Part shown: in pieces, positions 9,476-17,571 of the stretch
Position numbering within the stretch: the first letter of the stretch is position 1
Layout: every line of letters begins with the position of its first letter
Assembly (NCBI RefSeq): GCF_000737715.1
Contig: NZ_JPRN01000001.1
Location: 248,001-312,000 of the forward strand
Direction of reading: 5' to 3'
Length of the DNA stretch: 64,000 nucleotides
Origin: Chryseobacterium sp. JM1
GTDB taxonomy: Bacteria; Bacteroidota; Bacteroidia; Flavobacteriales; Weeksellaceae
Notes under the pieces: model-generated
The model's database searches: none
Told to the model about the DNA's origin: nothing
Seen by the model: only the letters and a program-made list of their open reading frames with translations
Translations under genes and position numbers: made by a program

Positions 9476-10471
9476 TTATTTCTTGATAAACTTCACCGTT
9501 TCTGTTTTAGCGTCTTTTCCGGAAACCTGAATGAAATAATTGGCTGTTGGAAGCTCAGAGATCTGTACTTTGCCGGATTTCAGATCTGATGTTTTGATCA
9601 GTTTACCGTCTAAGCTATAGATATTGGCAGTCGTATAATTCCCTGCATTTCCTTTGAATCCGATAAAATCCTGCGCCGGATTAGGATAAACAGTGAAATC
9701 TTCTTTTTTTACATGGTCAGCCGTTGCTAAAAATGTTTCGCCCAGAGCGACAGCACTTGAAGTGGATTGATTGATTCCCAGTAAAGGAACTGAAATATTT
9801 CCGTTGGTAGATGTCAGCAATGCATATCTGTGACTGCCATCATAATAAGAATAAGCCGTATTGGTAAAAGTTCCGATCGGATTGGTTAAGGCAACATCAA
9901 ATGGAGCGTATAAATTAAAATTCTGTGTAAATTTTACTCTCAGTACGTTCGTATAAGTTCTGCTGCCGATGATTAGCGTTCCGTGGGCATCTGCTAATGT
10001 ACCCATTGTCCCGCTGAAAAGTCCATTAGCCACAGATGAGGTGAAATTTCCTCTGGCATTATCGGTTTGATTTACATTGAAAACGGTAGGGTAATTCATG
10101 TATGTACCATTATCTACAGAAAAGTTCAGCGTAGCTTCAGGATTGATTACTCCGGTGATTTCCAGTTTGGTAGTGGAGGCTTTATAAAAAATAGTCGTTG
10201 CCCCGCTGGCCATTTTGATCGTAGAACCCGGAAATGTGGTGATCTCTGCCGCAGAAGGTGTCGAATACACCGTTGGAGAAGCTGCTCCCTGTACGAGACT
10301 GCCGTTTGAAAAGGTAGCATTGGCTCCTGTAGCGGTATTATTTACGGTTCCCGTTACCGTGTAATGATTCACAGTATCGCCTGATAAAGGATCGTTAGCC
10401 GCTTTGGTCAGCGTGATTTGTGCGGAAAGTGCGCCGGAAATACCCAGCAAAAAGAGTAGTGATGTTTTCAT
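9476..10471 (-). CDS. Secreted protein with type IX sorting domain
   Basis: 331 residues from the ATG at 10471 (a TTG six bases upstream is a weaker choice). Signal peptide MKTSLLFLLGISGALSAQ. The central ~230 residues are Thr/Asn/Gly-rich and beta-like (choice-of-anchor style) with no recognisable catalytic motif. The last ~75 residues are a type A T9SS sorting domain: YPNPAQDFIGF, then ANIYSLDGKLI and a basic VKFIKK end. It is expected to cross the outer membrane through the Por/T9SS machinery and be released or surface-attached. Confidence 0.88.
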   Translation of the reverse strand: MKTSLLFLLGISGALSAQITLTKAANDPLSGDTVNHYTVTGTVNNTATGANATFSNGSLVQGAASPTVYSTPSAAEITTFPGSTIKMASGATTIFYKASTTKLEITGVINPEATLNFSVDNGTYMNYPTVFNVNQTDNARGNFTSSVANGLFSGTMGTLADAHGTLIIGSRTYTNVLRVKFTQNFNLYAPFDVALTNPIGTFTNTAYSYYDGSHRYALLTSTNGNISVPLLGINQSTSSAVALGETFLATADHVKKEDFTVYPNPAQDFIGFKGNAGNYTTANIYSLDGKLIKTSDLKSGKVQISELPTANYFIQVSGKDAKTETVKFIKK

Positions 10472-10549
10472 GGTCAAAATTTTTACTAAGATAAATAAAA
10501 ACAGATATTAATTTTTATGTTAACTTGTTTTTAATGAATAATTTAAACA

Positions 10550-10580
10550 AAAAAGCCATCCGGTATGATCGAATGGCTGT
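10550..10580 (-). terminator. Probable terminator of ribB
   Basis: AGCCAT (10554-10559) pairs with ATGGCT (10573-10578). The A-run to its left becomes a U-run in the minus-strand transcript. Confidence 0.6.
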
Positions 10581-10602
10581 TCTGTGCGTTAAATATTTTT
10601 TT

Positions 10603-11247
10603 CTAGTTGCTCATGATTTTGCGGTACGCGTAAATATCTTCAATAGTGACTACGCTCATCTCTTTTAAGGATGCAAATTTCACGATTTCCGGAAGTCTTG
10701 CCATAGAGCCGTCTTCGTTAGTCAGCTCGCAGAGTACGGCATCGTCACCGAGATTGGCCATTTTCACAAGATCTACACTGCCTTCAGTATGGCCTCTTCT
10801 TTCGAAAACACCGCCTTGTTTGGCAATCAGTGGGAAAACGTGTCCCGGACTTGCAATGTTAGCGGCCTGTGCATTTTCAGCCACAGCTGTTCTGATCGTT
10901 GTTACACGGTCTTTTGCGGAAACACCGGATTCAACGCCTTCTTTGGCTTCGATAGAAATAGTGAATGCAGTCTGGTTTTTTGAGTTGTTGGTTTCCACCA
11001 TCGGACGCAGATTCAGGTGCCTGCTTTTTTCTTCCGAAATGCAAAGACACACGATACCGCTGCATTCGCGGATCAGAAGTGCCATATCCTGTTCTGTAAT
11101 GGTGGATGCGGGAAAGATGATATCGCCTTCGTTTTCACGGTTTTCATCATCTACTAAAAGAATTCCTTTTCCCTGTTGTAGTTTTAGAAGTGCATTTTCT
11201 ACACGTTCTGTGGAGGTTGCTCCAAATTGTTCTAATAATTTTTCCAT
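10603..11247 (-). CDS. ribB: 3,4-dihydroxy-2-butanone 4-phosphate synthase
   Basis: 214 residues. It makes the four-carbon precursor of riboflavin from ribulose 5-phosphate. The family signatures are present: acidic loop [10 protein letters not shown] near residue 35, [18 protein letters not shown] near 155 and NEDGSMA near 185. This is the stand-alone RibB form; the GTP cyclohydrolase II domain found in RibBA fusions is absent and not encoded next to it. An FMN riboswitch lies immediately upstream on the same strand, so expression should fall when FMN is high. Confidence 0.96.
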   Translation of the reverse strand: MEKLLEQFGATSTERVENALLKLQQGKGILLVDDENRENEGDIIFPASTITEQDMALLIRECSGIVCLCISEEKSRHLNLRPMVETNNSKNQTAFTISIEAKEGVESGVSAKDRVTTIRTAVAENAQAANIASPGHVFPLIAKQGGVFERRGHTEGSVDLVKMANLGDDAVLCELTNEDGSMARLPEIVKFASLKEMSVVTIEDIYAYRKIMSN

Positions 11248-11282
11248 GTTATTTTACTTTTAAAAGTTAAAATAGTCTTCGG

Positions 11283-11341
11283 TACATGGAAATGAAATAC
11301 GGCACAATAAGCCCGTAAGGAATCTTACTGACCGTTTCATT
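11283..11341 (-). promoter_or_regulatory. Putative expression platform of the FMN riboswitch
   Basis: Between aptamer and ribB, AAATGAAATACGG can pair with CCGTTTCATTT across the intervening segment, which itself holds a GTAAG/CTTAC hairpin. A second AT-rich palindrome (11252-11275) lies just before the ribB start. Whether control is at termination or translation cannot be decided by eye. Confidence 0.45.
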
Positions 11342-11455
11342 TTCTTCTCCCATCCAGACTTTAACTGTCGGTTTTGGAATTTCACCAAATCAGTCCCTTC
11401 AAAAGAAAGGAGTCGCGGACTGTAACCGCCGGTAGGGAATTTCACCCTGCCCCGA
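11340..11455 (-). ncRNA. FMN riboswitch (RFN element) upstream of ribB
   Basis: Read on the minus strand, the sequence carries the conserved RFN blocks in order: GGGGCAGGGTGAAATTCCC, ACCGGCGGTTACAGTCCGCG, a variable arm, GACTGATTTGGTGAAATTCC, AACCGACAGT and GTCTGGATGGGAGAAG. The element lies about 90 bases upstream of ribB in the correct orientation. A 61-codon frame through it is spurious. Confidence 0.95.
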
Positions 11456-11614
11456 AGAAAACTTATACTAAGTTTTACTGTATGTTCTGATTTAAAATTT
11501 TATTTCATTGATTATATTTAACGCACAGATGGCAAATTTCGGGAAGTTTTTTGAATTGGAGAAGAGATTTTTGATAGTATTTATCGATGAAGAATGAATT
11601 ATACAGGATGTCGG

Positions 11615-12151
11615 TTAAACCGGATATTTAAATCCGGGATATTGAATGTCAAAAGATTTCAGATCATCTTCATCATAGCTTTTGTCGCACCACCCGGTAG
11701 ACAGATTGATTTCACCCAATCCAAAATAGAAATGCTCACTCTCAAAAAAACGGATTTTATTTTCAATCACATATTCCATCGTGGTTTTGAAGCTGCCTCC
11801 TGCTGCATTAATGAGTTTTTTCTTATTTAGCCAAAAGAAAGAGTAATCAGAATAAATTCCACCTATTTTAATCTGAACATGCTGGAAATCTATGTGATGC
11901 AAAATATTTTCAAATTCCCGTATAAATTCATTGAGTTGCCTTTCAGTTTCAAGAAACCATTTGGCTGTTCTTCCAAAAGAAATAAGAATGTCATCATAGT
12001 AGTAAGGGAATTCCTGGATAGCCTGTGAGAATATAGCCGGGTGAAAATAATAGTAATTTTTGTCCTGCATTTTATTCTGAACGAAATCTAAAAATCTGCT
12101 ATAGTCAGAATCCAGCATGATGGCTCCGTAAAAATAATTCCATTGGTACAT
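11615..12151 (-). CDS. Hypothetical protein (178 aa)
   Basis: A soluble, Tyr/Phe-rich acidic protein without signal peptide. Residues are evenly protein-like (FQHVQIKIGGIYSDYSFFWL, MEYVIENKIRFFESEHFYFG), but I recognise no family. Start could be residue 1 or Met12 (12118). The neighbouring minus-strand gene resembles SMI1/KNR4 proteins, so an immunity-type role is possible but unsupported by any motif. Confidence 0.6.
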   Translation of the reverse strand: MYQWNYFYGAIMLDSDYSRFLDFVQNKMQDKNYYYFHPAIFSQAIQEFPYYYDDILISFGRTAKWFLETERQLNEFIREFENILHHIDFQHVQIKIGGIYSDYSFFWLNKKKLINAAGGSFKTTMEYVIENKIRFFESEHFYFGLGEINLSTGWCDKSYDEDDLKSFDIQYPGFKYPV

Positions 12152-12204
12152 TCTAAATTGTATTTCTTAGTTAAACATTTGCCGATCTTCCTATGTGATT
12201 GTCC

Positions 12205-12999
12205 TTATTCATACTCCTTCAAATAAAAGACTATTTTCTTTTCTATTAAATCAGACAGTGAATTCGCGATTTTTATCACTCTCGGAGGTGAATTTTCGTG
12301 GGCAAGGACGTACATATTTTGATTCTCCAGACTGTACAGCAGTTGATCTCCGTCACCATACAGCCAGAATTCTCCCAGAATCAGATATTGCTTTTTCTGA
12401 ATGGTTTCGAGCGTTAATTCATTACAATCCATTTCCAGCCCCTCTAATTTTAAAACGGATACATTCCGATACCACGTTATCAGATCATCGGGGAGCCTGA
12501 TAGAAAGTTCTTTTTCTATATCCGGTATAAATTCCTGTGGTACACCTGCTTCGATGATGTCAGAATTACTGTATGATTTGGTCAGCTGTCTTAAAAATTT
12601 CGGATAGCTGTCTTTTAAATACCCGAATTTACTTTCAACGTCTTTCTGTAGCTGCTTTTCTTTTAGTTTTTCGGCTTTACAGAAATCATCAAATTCTCTT
12701 TCCCAACCTTTTTTATAAAGATCAGAAAACTCAGCATTTATCTTCACAGATTTCAACCAGTCAAAAGCGCCCAGCTGCCCGATGTACAGATTTCTGACCC
12801 CGCTGAAACTTTCCTTAGGTTTTATTTTAAGAAAGGCAGTTCTTCCACATATTTTTTCTACGTCATCTTTATGATCGCTGAACCAGCTCAGCCACTCCTG
12901 TGCGGTGAGTTTTCCTTCTGAAAGGCTGGTGAATTGGTCAATGATTTCCTGTTGCATCATGGGCTGTTTACTCGGTTCAAAATTTATTTTTCTATCCAT
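12205..12999 (-). CDS. SMI1/KNR4 (SUKH)-like C-terminal domain protein
   Basis: 264 residues. The C-terminal ~115 residues fit the SUKH pattern: FIPDIEKELSIRLPDDLITW (start helix plus 'LP.D...WY'), a central FWLYGDGDQLLY strand and a C-terminal SLSDLIEKKIVFYLKEYE helix. The N-terminal half is helical and Lys-rich with no recognised domain. The ATG used overlaps the preceding regulator gene by 16 bases; Met14 (12960) would avoid the overlap. SUKH proteins are often immunity proteins for polymorphic toxins, but no toxin is adjacent here. Confidence 0.55.
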   Translation of the reverse strand: MDRKINFEPSKQPMMQQEIIDQFTSLSEGKLTAQEWLSWFSDHKDDVEKICGRTAFLKIKPKESFSGVRNLYIGQLGAFDWLKSVKINAEFSDLYKKGWEREFDDFCKAEKLKEKQLQKDVESKFGYLKDSYPKFLRQLTKSYSNSDIIEAGVPQEFIPDIEKELSIRLPDDLITWYRNVSVLKLEGLEMDCNELTLETIQKKQYLILGEFWLYGDGDQLLYSLENQNMYVLAHENSPPRVIKIANSLSDLIEKKIVFYLKEYE

Positions 13000-13763
13000 T
13001 CCCGAAAGAGGCTGGTATTGCTTTGGCTGGTTATCAAATGCCTGTCATATCCCTCTATCTTTAAAGCTAATGCATTTTTAGAATAACGTTCAATTCTTTC
13101 GATGAATTTTTTATTAACAAGTTCACTGCGGTTGATCCTGAAAAACTCCAATGGATTAAGCTGTATTTCGATTTCCTTTAAGGTAGATACATTCAGCAGA
13201 TGTTTTTTTCCTGTATTATCAAAAGCAAAAACAACGCCTTCGTCAGCCTCAAAAAACAGAATGTCTTTGGTCTCAAAAAAATAAATCCCCTGAGTGGTAT
13301 TGACGGAAAATCGTCCTTTGAATTTTTTTTCTGCCACATTGCCAATGATCTGATCCAGTTTTAAATGCAAGGATTGATCTGTGGGGCAGCTTTTTCTGAG
13401 CAATAGAAATTTATCCCAGGCCTTTTGGAATCTTTCTAATGAAAAAGGTTTTAAAAGATATTCGATGCCGTTGCTTTCGAAAGCATCCATCCAAAACCGG
13501 TCATAGGCAGTTGTGAAGATGATGGGGCAGGAAACCTGTACGTCACGGTAAATATCAAATGCATTTCCATCCAAAAGTTCAATGTCCGACAGAATAAGGT
13601 CAATAGCGGTATTGGTTTTTAGAAAATTCACAGCATCTTGTACCGTATCTACCTCTGCTTCTACGGAAATGGATTCGTTTACTTCGTCCAGAAATCTTCT
13701 GAGTTTTTTTCTTGCCGGGATTTCATCTTCAATGATAAGAATTTTGATCATTTCTCTTGTCAT
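12984..13763 (-). CDS. LytTR-family response regulator
   Basis: 259 residues. Receiver domain with IIEDE, phospho-acceptor Asp60 (LILSDIELLDG) and LLKPFSLERF. It is followed by a C-terminal LytTR DNA-binding domain (TKDILFFEADEGVVF, FFRINRSELVNKKFI). The start overlaps the kinase stop by 4 bases (ATGA), so the two are translationally coupled. Targets are unknown; LytTR regulators usually bind pairs of direct repeats. Confidence 0.93.
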   Translation of the reverse strand: MTREMIKILIIEDEIPARKKLRRFLDEVNESISVEAEVDTVQDAVNFLKTNTAIDLILSDIELLDGNAFDIYRDVQVSCPIIFTTAYDRFWMDAFESNGIEYLLKPFSLERFQKAWDKFLLLRKSCPTDQSLHLKLDQIIGNVAEKKFKGRFSVNTTQGIYFFETKDILFFEADEGVVFAFDNTGKKHLLNVSTLKEIEIQLNPLEFFRINRSELVNKKFIERIERYSKNALALKIEGYDRHLITSQSNTSLFREWIEK

Positions 13764-14779
13764 GGGATTATCGGTAAAGTTACTGAAAACTCATTTTCTG
13801 TACGGATGATTTCAAACTGTATACCGGCTAACAGGGCATATTGCTGCCTCAGATTATTCAGTGCCCTTCCGGAAATGGATTTTGTGTTTCTTTTGATAAT
13901 GGTATTATTTGATACAACAAGACTGCTGTCTGCAGAGATGGTAATCAAAACAGGATTTTTTTCTGTTCCGAGATTGTGCTGAATGGCATTTTCCAAAAGC
14001 AGCTGCAGGGTGAGCGGTATGATGTGGCCCCTGATGTTTAGATTTTGGATTTCCAGCAGATAGGCATTGCCATACTTGTGCCGCATGAGATTGAAATATT
14101 TTTTTGCAAAAGAAATTTCTTCATCTATTGAGATTAAACTTTTATCAGAAACCTGAAGAACATAACGGTATATGTCAGCAAATTCATTCAGAAAATCAGA
14201 GGCTTTATATTGATCTTCGTTGATTAACTGGTCTAAAACATTCAGATTATTGAACAGAAAATGAGGATTAAGCTGTGATTTGAGCTGGCTGATCTTTGCT
14301 TCGGAGAATGCCTGATTATAGTCATCGATCTGTTTTTGTTTTCTTTTGTTTTTTTGATAATAGTAAAATGCCAGAAAAAAACTTCCATAGATGAAAGTGT
14401 CCATTATTTCAGACAGGGTCGAAAGTATCAGGGTCTCCTGATTGAAATTTCTTTCAAAAGTGCCAAATGCCAGTGAAATGCAAAGTCCCAGTAGCTTCAT
14501 GACAGCTAAATAGACGAGCATTGAGGTGCTGAATATTTTTAATGCCTCACCCGTACTGAAAGTATCTGATTTCTGCCAGTGTTTCATAAAGAAATGCATC
14601 ACAAAAAACAGAATTCCAGCACTTATAAAAGACAGGACTGCTGCTTCCGGAGTGAAGATATACCAGTCAAGTGTTTTCCTTACCAGAAGCCTGATCTGTA
14701 TGGATTGTGCATAGCCAAAAAGAAATACAAAAAGTAGAAAGTACTTGCTTTGCCGAATTTCGTTCAAAATATTTTTCAT
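13760..14779 (-). CDS. LytS-type sensor histidine kinase
   Basis: 339 residues from the ATG at 14779; the longer frame starts with TTG. Four hydrophobic segments form an N-terminal membrane sensor. The His_kinase signature QLNPHFLFNNLN is followed by an ATPase-like region (LLLENAIQHNLGTE). The catalytic domain is the reduced LytS type. It is paired with the LytTR regulator downstream. Confidence 0.92.
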   Translation of the reverse strand: MKNILNEIRQSKYFLLFVFLFGYAQSIQIRLLVRKTLDWYIFTPEAAVLSFISAGILFFVMHFFMKHWQKSDTFSTGEALKIFSTSMLVYLAVMKLLGLCISLAFGTFERNFNQETLILSTLSEIMDTFIYGSFFLAFYYYQKNKRKQKQIDDYNQAFSEAKISQLKSQLNPHFLFNNLNVLDQLINEDQYKASDFLNEFADIYRYVLQVSDKSLISIDEEISFAKKYFNLMRHKYGNAYLLEIQNLNIRGHIIPLTLQLLLENAIQHNLGTEKNPVLITISADSSLVVSNNTIIKRNTKSISGRALNNLRQQYALLAGIQFEIIRTENEFSVTLPIIP

Positions 14780-14807
14780 AGATATTCTGGTCAGATGATA
14801 CAAAAAT

Positions 14808-14832
14808 AGCCCTATAATAAAAATAAAGGGCT
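14808..14832 (-). terminator. Hairpin terminator
   Basis: AGCCCT (14808-14813) pairs with AGGGCT (14827-14832), with an A-run on its left side (U-run in the minus transcript). It ends the 14847-15596 gene. Confidence 0.6.
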
Positions 14833-14846
14833 GCTAATGACTCAAA

Positions 14847-15596
14847 TTATTTTGTCTTATGATCCGGGAATGATGCGGTGACTTCTCCTTTGTCATTATA
14901 GAAATCAAGTTTTGCATTATTTTCTTTATCAATATAGAACATTGCTTTGGGCATTCCTTTGTCGTCAAATAAAAAGAGGCCGTTATTTTCACCTCTGGAT
15001 TTCCCAAGCATAATTCTCGGAGCGCCTCCTATCAGGTTCTTTTTTACATAGTCGTCATACTTTTGCTGCATGGCTTTAGGATCTTTTTTCCGGAGGTCTT
15101 CAAGCTCTTTCATAATTTCGGAAGTTTTCATTTGTGATTCTTCTGAAGGACGGTCATTAAAAGCAAGACTGCTGGACACAAACCGTTTGCCCCCTTTTGT
15201 ATAATCCTGAGTTAAAAGTTGCATTACCTGATCTCCGTCGTATTGATCATAGGTTAATGATAAACCTGAGCTATGTCCGTTTTCCTTTTTTTGCCCGTCA
15301 TAGATAAATCCACCACACTCAATACCATCTTCATTAAAAAACAGCATTCCTGAACGTTTTTTCCGGCTTTCATTGGTTGGTCGGGTATTGATTTTATCGT
15401 TTCCGTTGGGAAACCGGTCAACATTGGTAATGATCATTTTCACCGTGCCGTCTTTTTCCACGATATTAATTCTTTCGGCATCAATTTCCGTGAATTTTTG
15501 ATTTCCGTTTGTTTTAAAAGCTGAGGTCGTCAGGAAAACCATTCCGATTACTGTTGCAAAAGCAAAAGCCCTTAGAAAAATCAATTCTTTATTCAT
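14847..15596 (-). CDS. Hypothetical membrane-anchored/exported protein
   Basis: 249 residues. One hydrophobic N-terminal segment (residues ~7-27, FAFATVIGMVFLTTSAF) acts as signal or anchor. The exterior part repeats short beta units around 'G..(L/M)FF(D/N)..G' (GMLFFNEDGIECGGFIYDG, GLFLFDDKGMPKAMFYID), suggesting a beta-rich fold. No catalytic motif is seen. It resembles hypothetical proteins common in flavobacteria; the function is unknown. Confidence 0.7.
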   Translation of the reverse strand: MNKELIFLRAFAFATVIGMVFLTTSAFKTNGNQKFTEIDAERINIVEKDGTVKMIITNVDRFPNGNDKINTRPTNESRKKRSGMLFFNEDGIECGGFIYDGQKKENGHSSGLSLTYDQYDGDQVMQLLTQDYTKGGKRFVSSSLAFNDRPSEESQMKTSEIMKELEDLRKKDPKAMQQKYDDYVKKNLIGGAPRIMLGKSRGENNGLFLFDDKGMPKAMFYIDKENNAKLDFYNDKGEVTASFPDHKTK

Positions 15597-15701
15597 AGTG
15601 TTGTTATATTGTACAAGACAAAACTATTCAGATATTAATTTATCTTCAAGCCAAAACTAATAAGCCAGGGAAAAATTCCTTTGAATAAGGGAATTCTGGG
15701 G

Positions 15702-15785
15702 ATGAATTATTTATTAAGAACACGATGATGACAGGGAAATCGTTCTTATACAGATTAAGTATCACATGAAACATCATCCCAATCC
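15702..15785. repeat. Left copy of 84-bp direct repeat flanking R-M cassette
   Basis: This matches 19987-20070 along its whole length with six differences by eye. Read on the minus strand it contains the last ~9 codons of DUF4272 (WDDVSCDT, stop) plus ~54 downstream bases. The frame stays open further upstream (about 27 codons to the next stop) but shows no further DUF4272 similarity. Weaker similarity continues toward 15677. Confidence 0.9.
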
Positions 15786-16387
15786 GGGTTCTCTGAAAAC
15801 GAGACGTAATCAGAGAGTTTGGTTTGATTTTGAACTTTTTTTACTATTAATTTATTTTCTCATGATTTCAAATTCAAAAAGGAATGAATGTATCCGCTAA
15901 AAAAATGAGTTTAATTTATGACAGATCAAATAGATTGCTAACCTTGAATTTGACAAATTGACAAATAACATAATACGACAAGTTTTGACGTTGTTACATT
16001 ATAAATTTGCCACATTAAAAGATAAATAAAGCAAAAGAGTTTAAAAATAAAATCTTCTTAAAATAATAATTGAACTTTTATTTTGATTACTTTTGCCGTT
16101 CTTTTGTATGCTTTCCCTGTTAATCAAGTTGACTTTCCTATATAATTTGGCTCACTACTTTTTGCATTAGCACCATTATTGTTAGATTTGTCAAAGATGT
16201 CGAAAAAACAAGCTTATGAAAGAAATATTTGAAATATATCCGTAACTAAGATAGATAATTTGTTTTAGTATTATACATTTATCAATATATCTTATCACAA
16301 TTGAAAAAAAACAAAATAAATGTATAAAGTGAAAAGATGTAAATCTTTACTATTTCTAACCTTAAAGAATTGAGACACAGGTTTTAG
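15786..16387. other. AT-rich non-coding left arm of the R-M cassette
   Basis: No convincing gene on either strand in about 600 bases; only short stop-riddled frames. It contains a TGACAAATTGACAAAT direct repeat (about 15953-15967) and a TACTTTTG -7-like octamer at 16088-16095. It probably holds decayed or regulatory DNA brought in with the cassette. Confidence 0.45.
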
Positions 16388-16417
16388 TTGAAGAATTACA
16401 GAAATGACGTATATTTA
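16388..16417 (+). promoter_or_regulatory. Candidate promoter of the R-M operon
   Basis: TTG (16388-16390), a 19-base spacer and TATATTTA (16410-16417) fit the Bacteroidota pattern TTG-N19-21-TAnnTTTG except for the last base. Predicted leader about 85 bases. Confidence 0.4.
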
Positions 16418-16470
16418 TAAGAAAAGGAGGGAGTTACTTTTAGCAGCTAAAAAAAGTTAATATACTAAGA

Positions 16471-16506
16471 ATGAAAAAACTAACAATAAGTCTAAAGGAG
16501 TTTTAA
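16471..16506 (+). CDS. Possible 11-residue leader peptide before the methylase
   Basis: ATG AAA AAA ... TTT TAA encodes MKKLTISLKEF and stops 3 bases before the methyltransferase ATG. Its last codons contain AAAGGAG (16494-16500), a Shine-Dalgarno-like sequence 9 bases ahead of the methylase start, unusual for this phylum. Translational coupling is an inference; the frame is short enough to arise by chance. Confidence 0.3.
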   Translation: MKKLTISLKEF

Positions 16507-16509
16507 TGT

Positions 16510-17565
16510 ATGATAGGAGCATCATTATTTTCAAGTGCAGGCATAGCTGAAACTTACCTTGAAGAAGTAGGAATTAATATTGTTGCAGCCAATGAATTAG
16601 TTCAGGAAAGGGCTGACTTATATCAGGCATTGTACCCTAGTTCTAAAATGATTGCAGGAGATATTTTAAATGAAAATGTTTTTAAAGCACTTGTAAAAAG
16701 CACCCCCAAAAAATTAGATTTCCTAATTGCATCACCACCTTGTCAGGGAATGAGCGTGGCTGGAAAAAACAGGAATATTGAGCAAATGCTCGAGGATGAA
16801 AGGAATTATCTTGTTTTTAAAATTATTGATTTTATTAAGTTAAAATCACCTGATTTTATATTAATTGAAAATGTACCAACATTTTTCAAAATGGTTTTGC
16901 CTTATGAGAACAAACGTTTAAAAGTTATTGAAATTTTAAATCTGTTATTTGGAAAAGAATATAACATTGAGGCTAATGTGTATGATGCTTCTGAATATGG
17001 TGTTGCCCAAAGACGAACAAGAGCAATTATAAAATTATACCTAAAAGGTAAAAAATGGAGACAACCTTTAAAGTATGAAAAACAAATAACCGTAGAAGAA
17101 AAGATTGGTTTTCTACCAAGTATTGAAGCAGGGGAAAAATCAAAAATAAAATGGCATTTTGCCAGAAAACATTCGGATAATCACGTAAAGTGGTTGAAAC
17201 ATACGCCAACAGGAAAAACGGCTTTTGAAAATGAGAAGTATTTTCCGGTAAAACCAAATGGCGAAAAAATCAAAAGTTACAATACAACATATAGGAGAAT
17301 TAAGTGGGACGAACCTGCACCAACAATTACAATGCGTAACGATGCAATCAGTTCACAACTGAATGTGCATCCAGGTAGAAAATTAAAGGACGGAACTTAT
17401 TCTGATGCAAGAGTTTTAACTCCTTTGGAATTAATATTGTTGTCTTCTCTTCCACAAGATTGGAATATTCCTGACAATACACCTGAATTGCTTATTAGAA
17501 AATGTATCGGAGAATGTATTCCACCTTTGTTAATTAAAAACATTGTTGCTCAAATAAACCGATAG
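16510..17565 (+). CDS. DNA (cytosine-5) methyltransferase of R-M system
   Basis: 351 residues. The m5C motifs are in order: motif I-like GASLFSSAGIAE at the N-terminus, motif IV PPCQG with catalytic Cys78, motif VI ENV (120-122), motif VIII QRR (167-169) and a C-terminal motif X-like CIGECIPPLLIKNI. The target-recognition region lies between ~180 and 300. It is first gene of a tight three-gene operon (6 bases to the endonuclease). It protects one strand of the recognition site, by inference. Base composition is AT-richer than the neighbouring core genes, consistent with transfer. Confidence 0.95.
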   Translation: MIGASLFSSAGIAETYLEEVGINIVAANELVQERADLYQALYPSSKMIAGDILNENVFKALVKSTPKKLDFLIASPPCQGMSVAGKNRNIEQMLEDERNYLVFKIIDFIKLKSPDFILIENVPTFFKMVLPYENKRLKVIEILNLLFGKEYNIEANVYDASEYGVAQRRTRAIIKLYLKGKKWRQPLKYEKQITVEEKIGFLPSIEAGEKSKIKWHFARKHSDNHVKWLKHTPTGKTAFENEKYFPVKPNGEKIKSYNTTYRRIKWDEPAPTITMRNDAISSQLNVHPGRKLKDGTYSDARVLTPLELILLSSLPQDWNIPDNTPELLIRKCIGECIPPLLIKNIVAQINR

Positions 17566-17571
17566 TATAGT

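Noticed and set aside
10646-11263. 205-codon plus frame antisense to ribB
   Set aside because: Ser-rich shadow frame; the minus strand encodes a clear RibB.
11260-11445. 61-codon minus frame upstream of ribB
   Set aside because: It runs through the FMN riboswitch; the sequence is explained by the aptamer.
15702-15785. tRNA-type attachment site at the R-M island
   Set aside because: The repeat is the 3' end of a protein gene; no tRNA fold is present.
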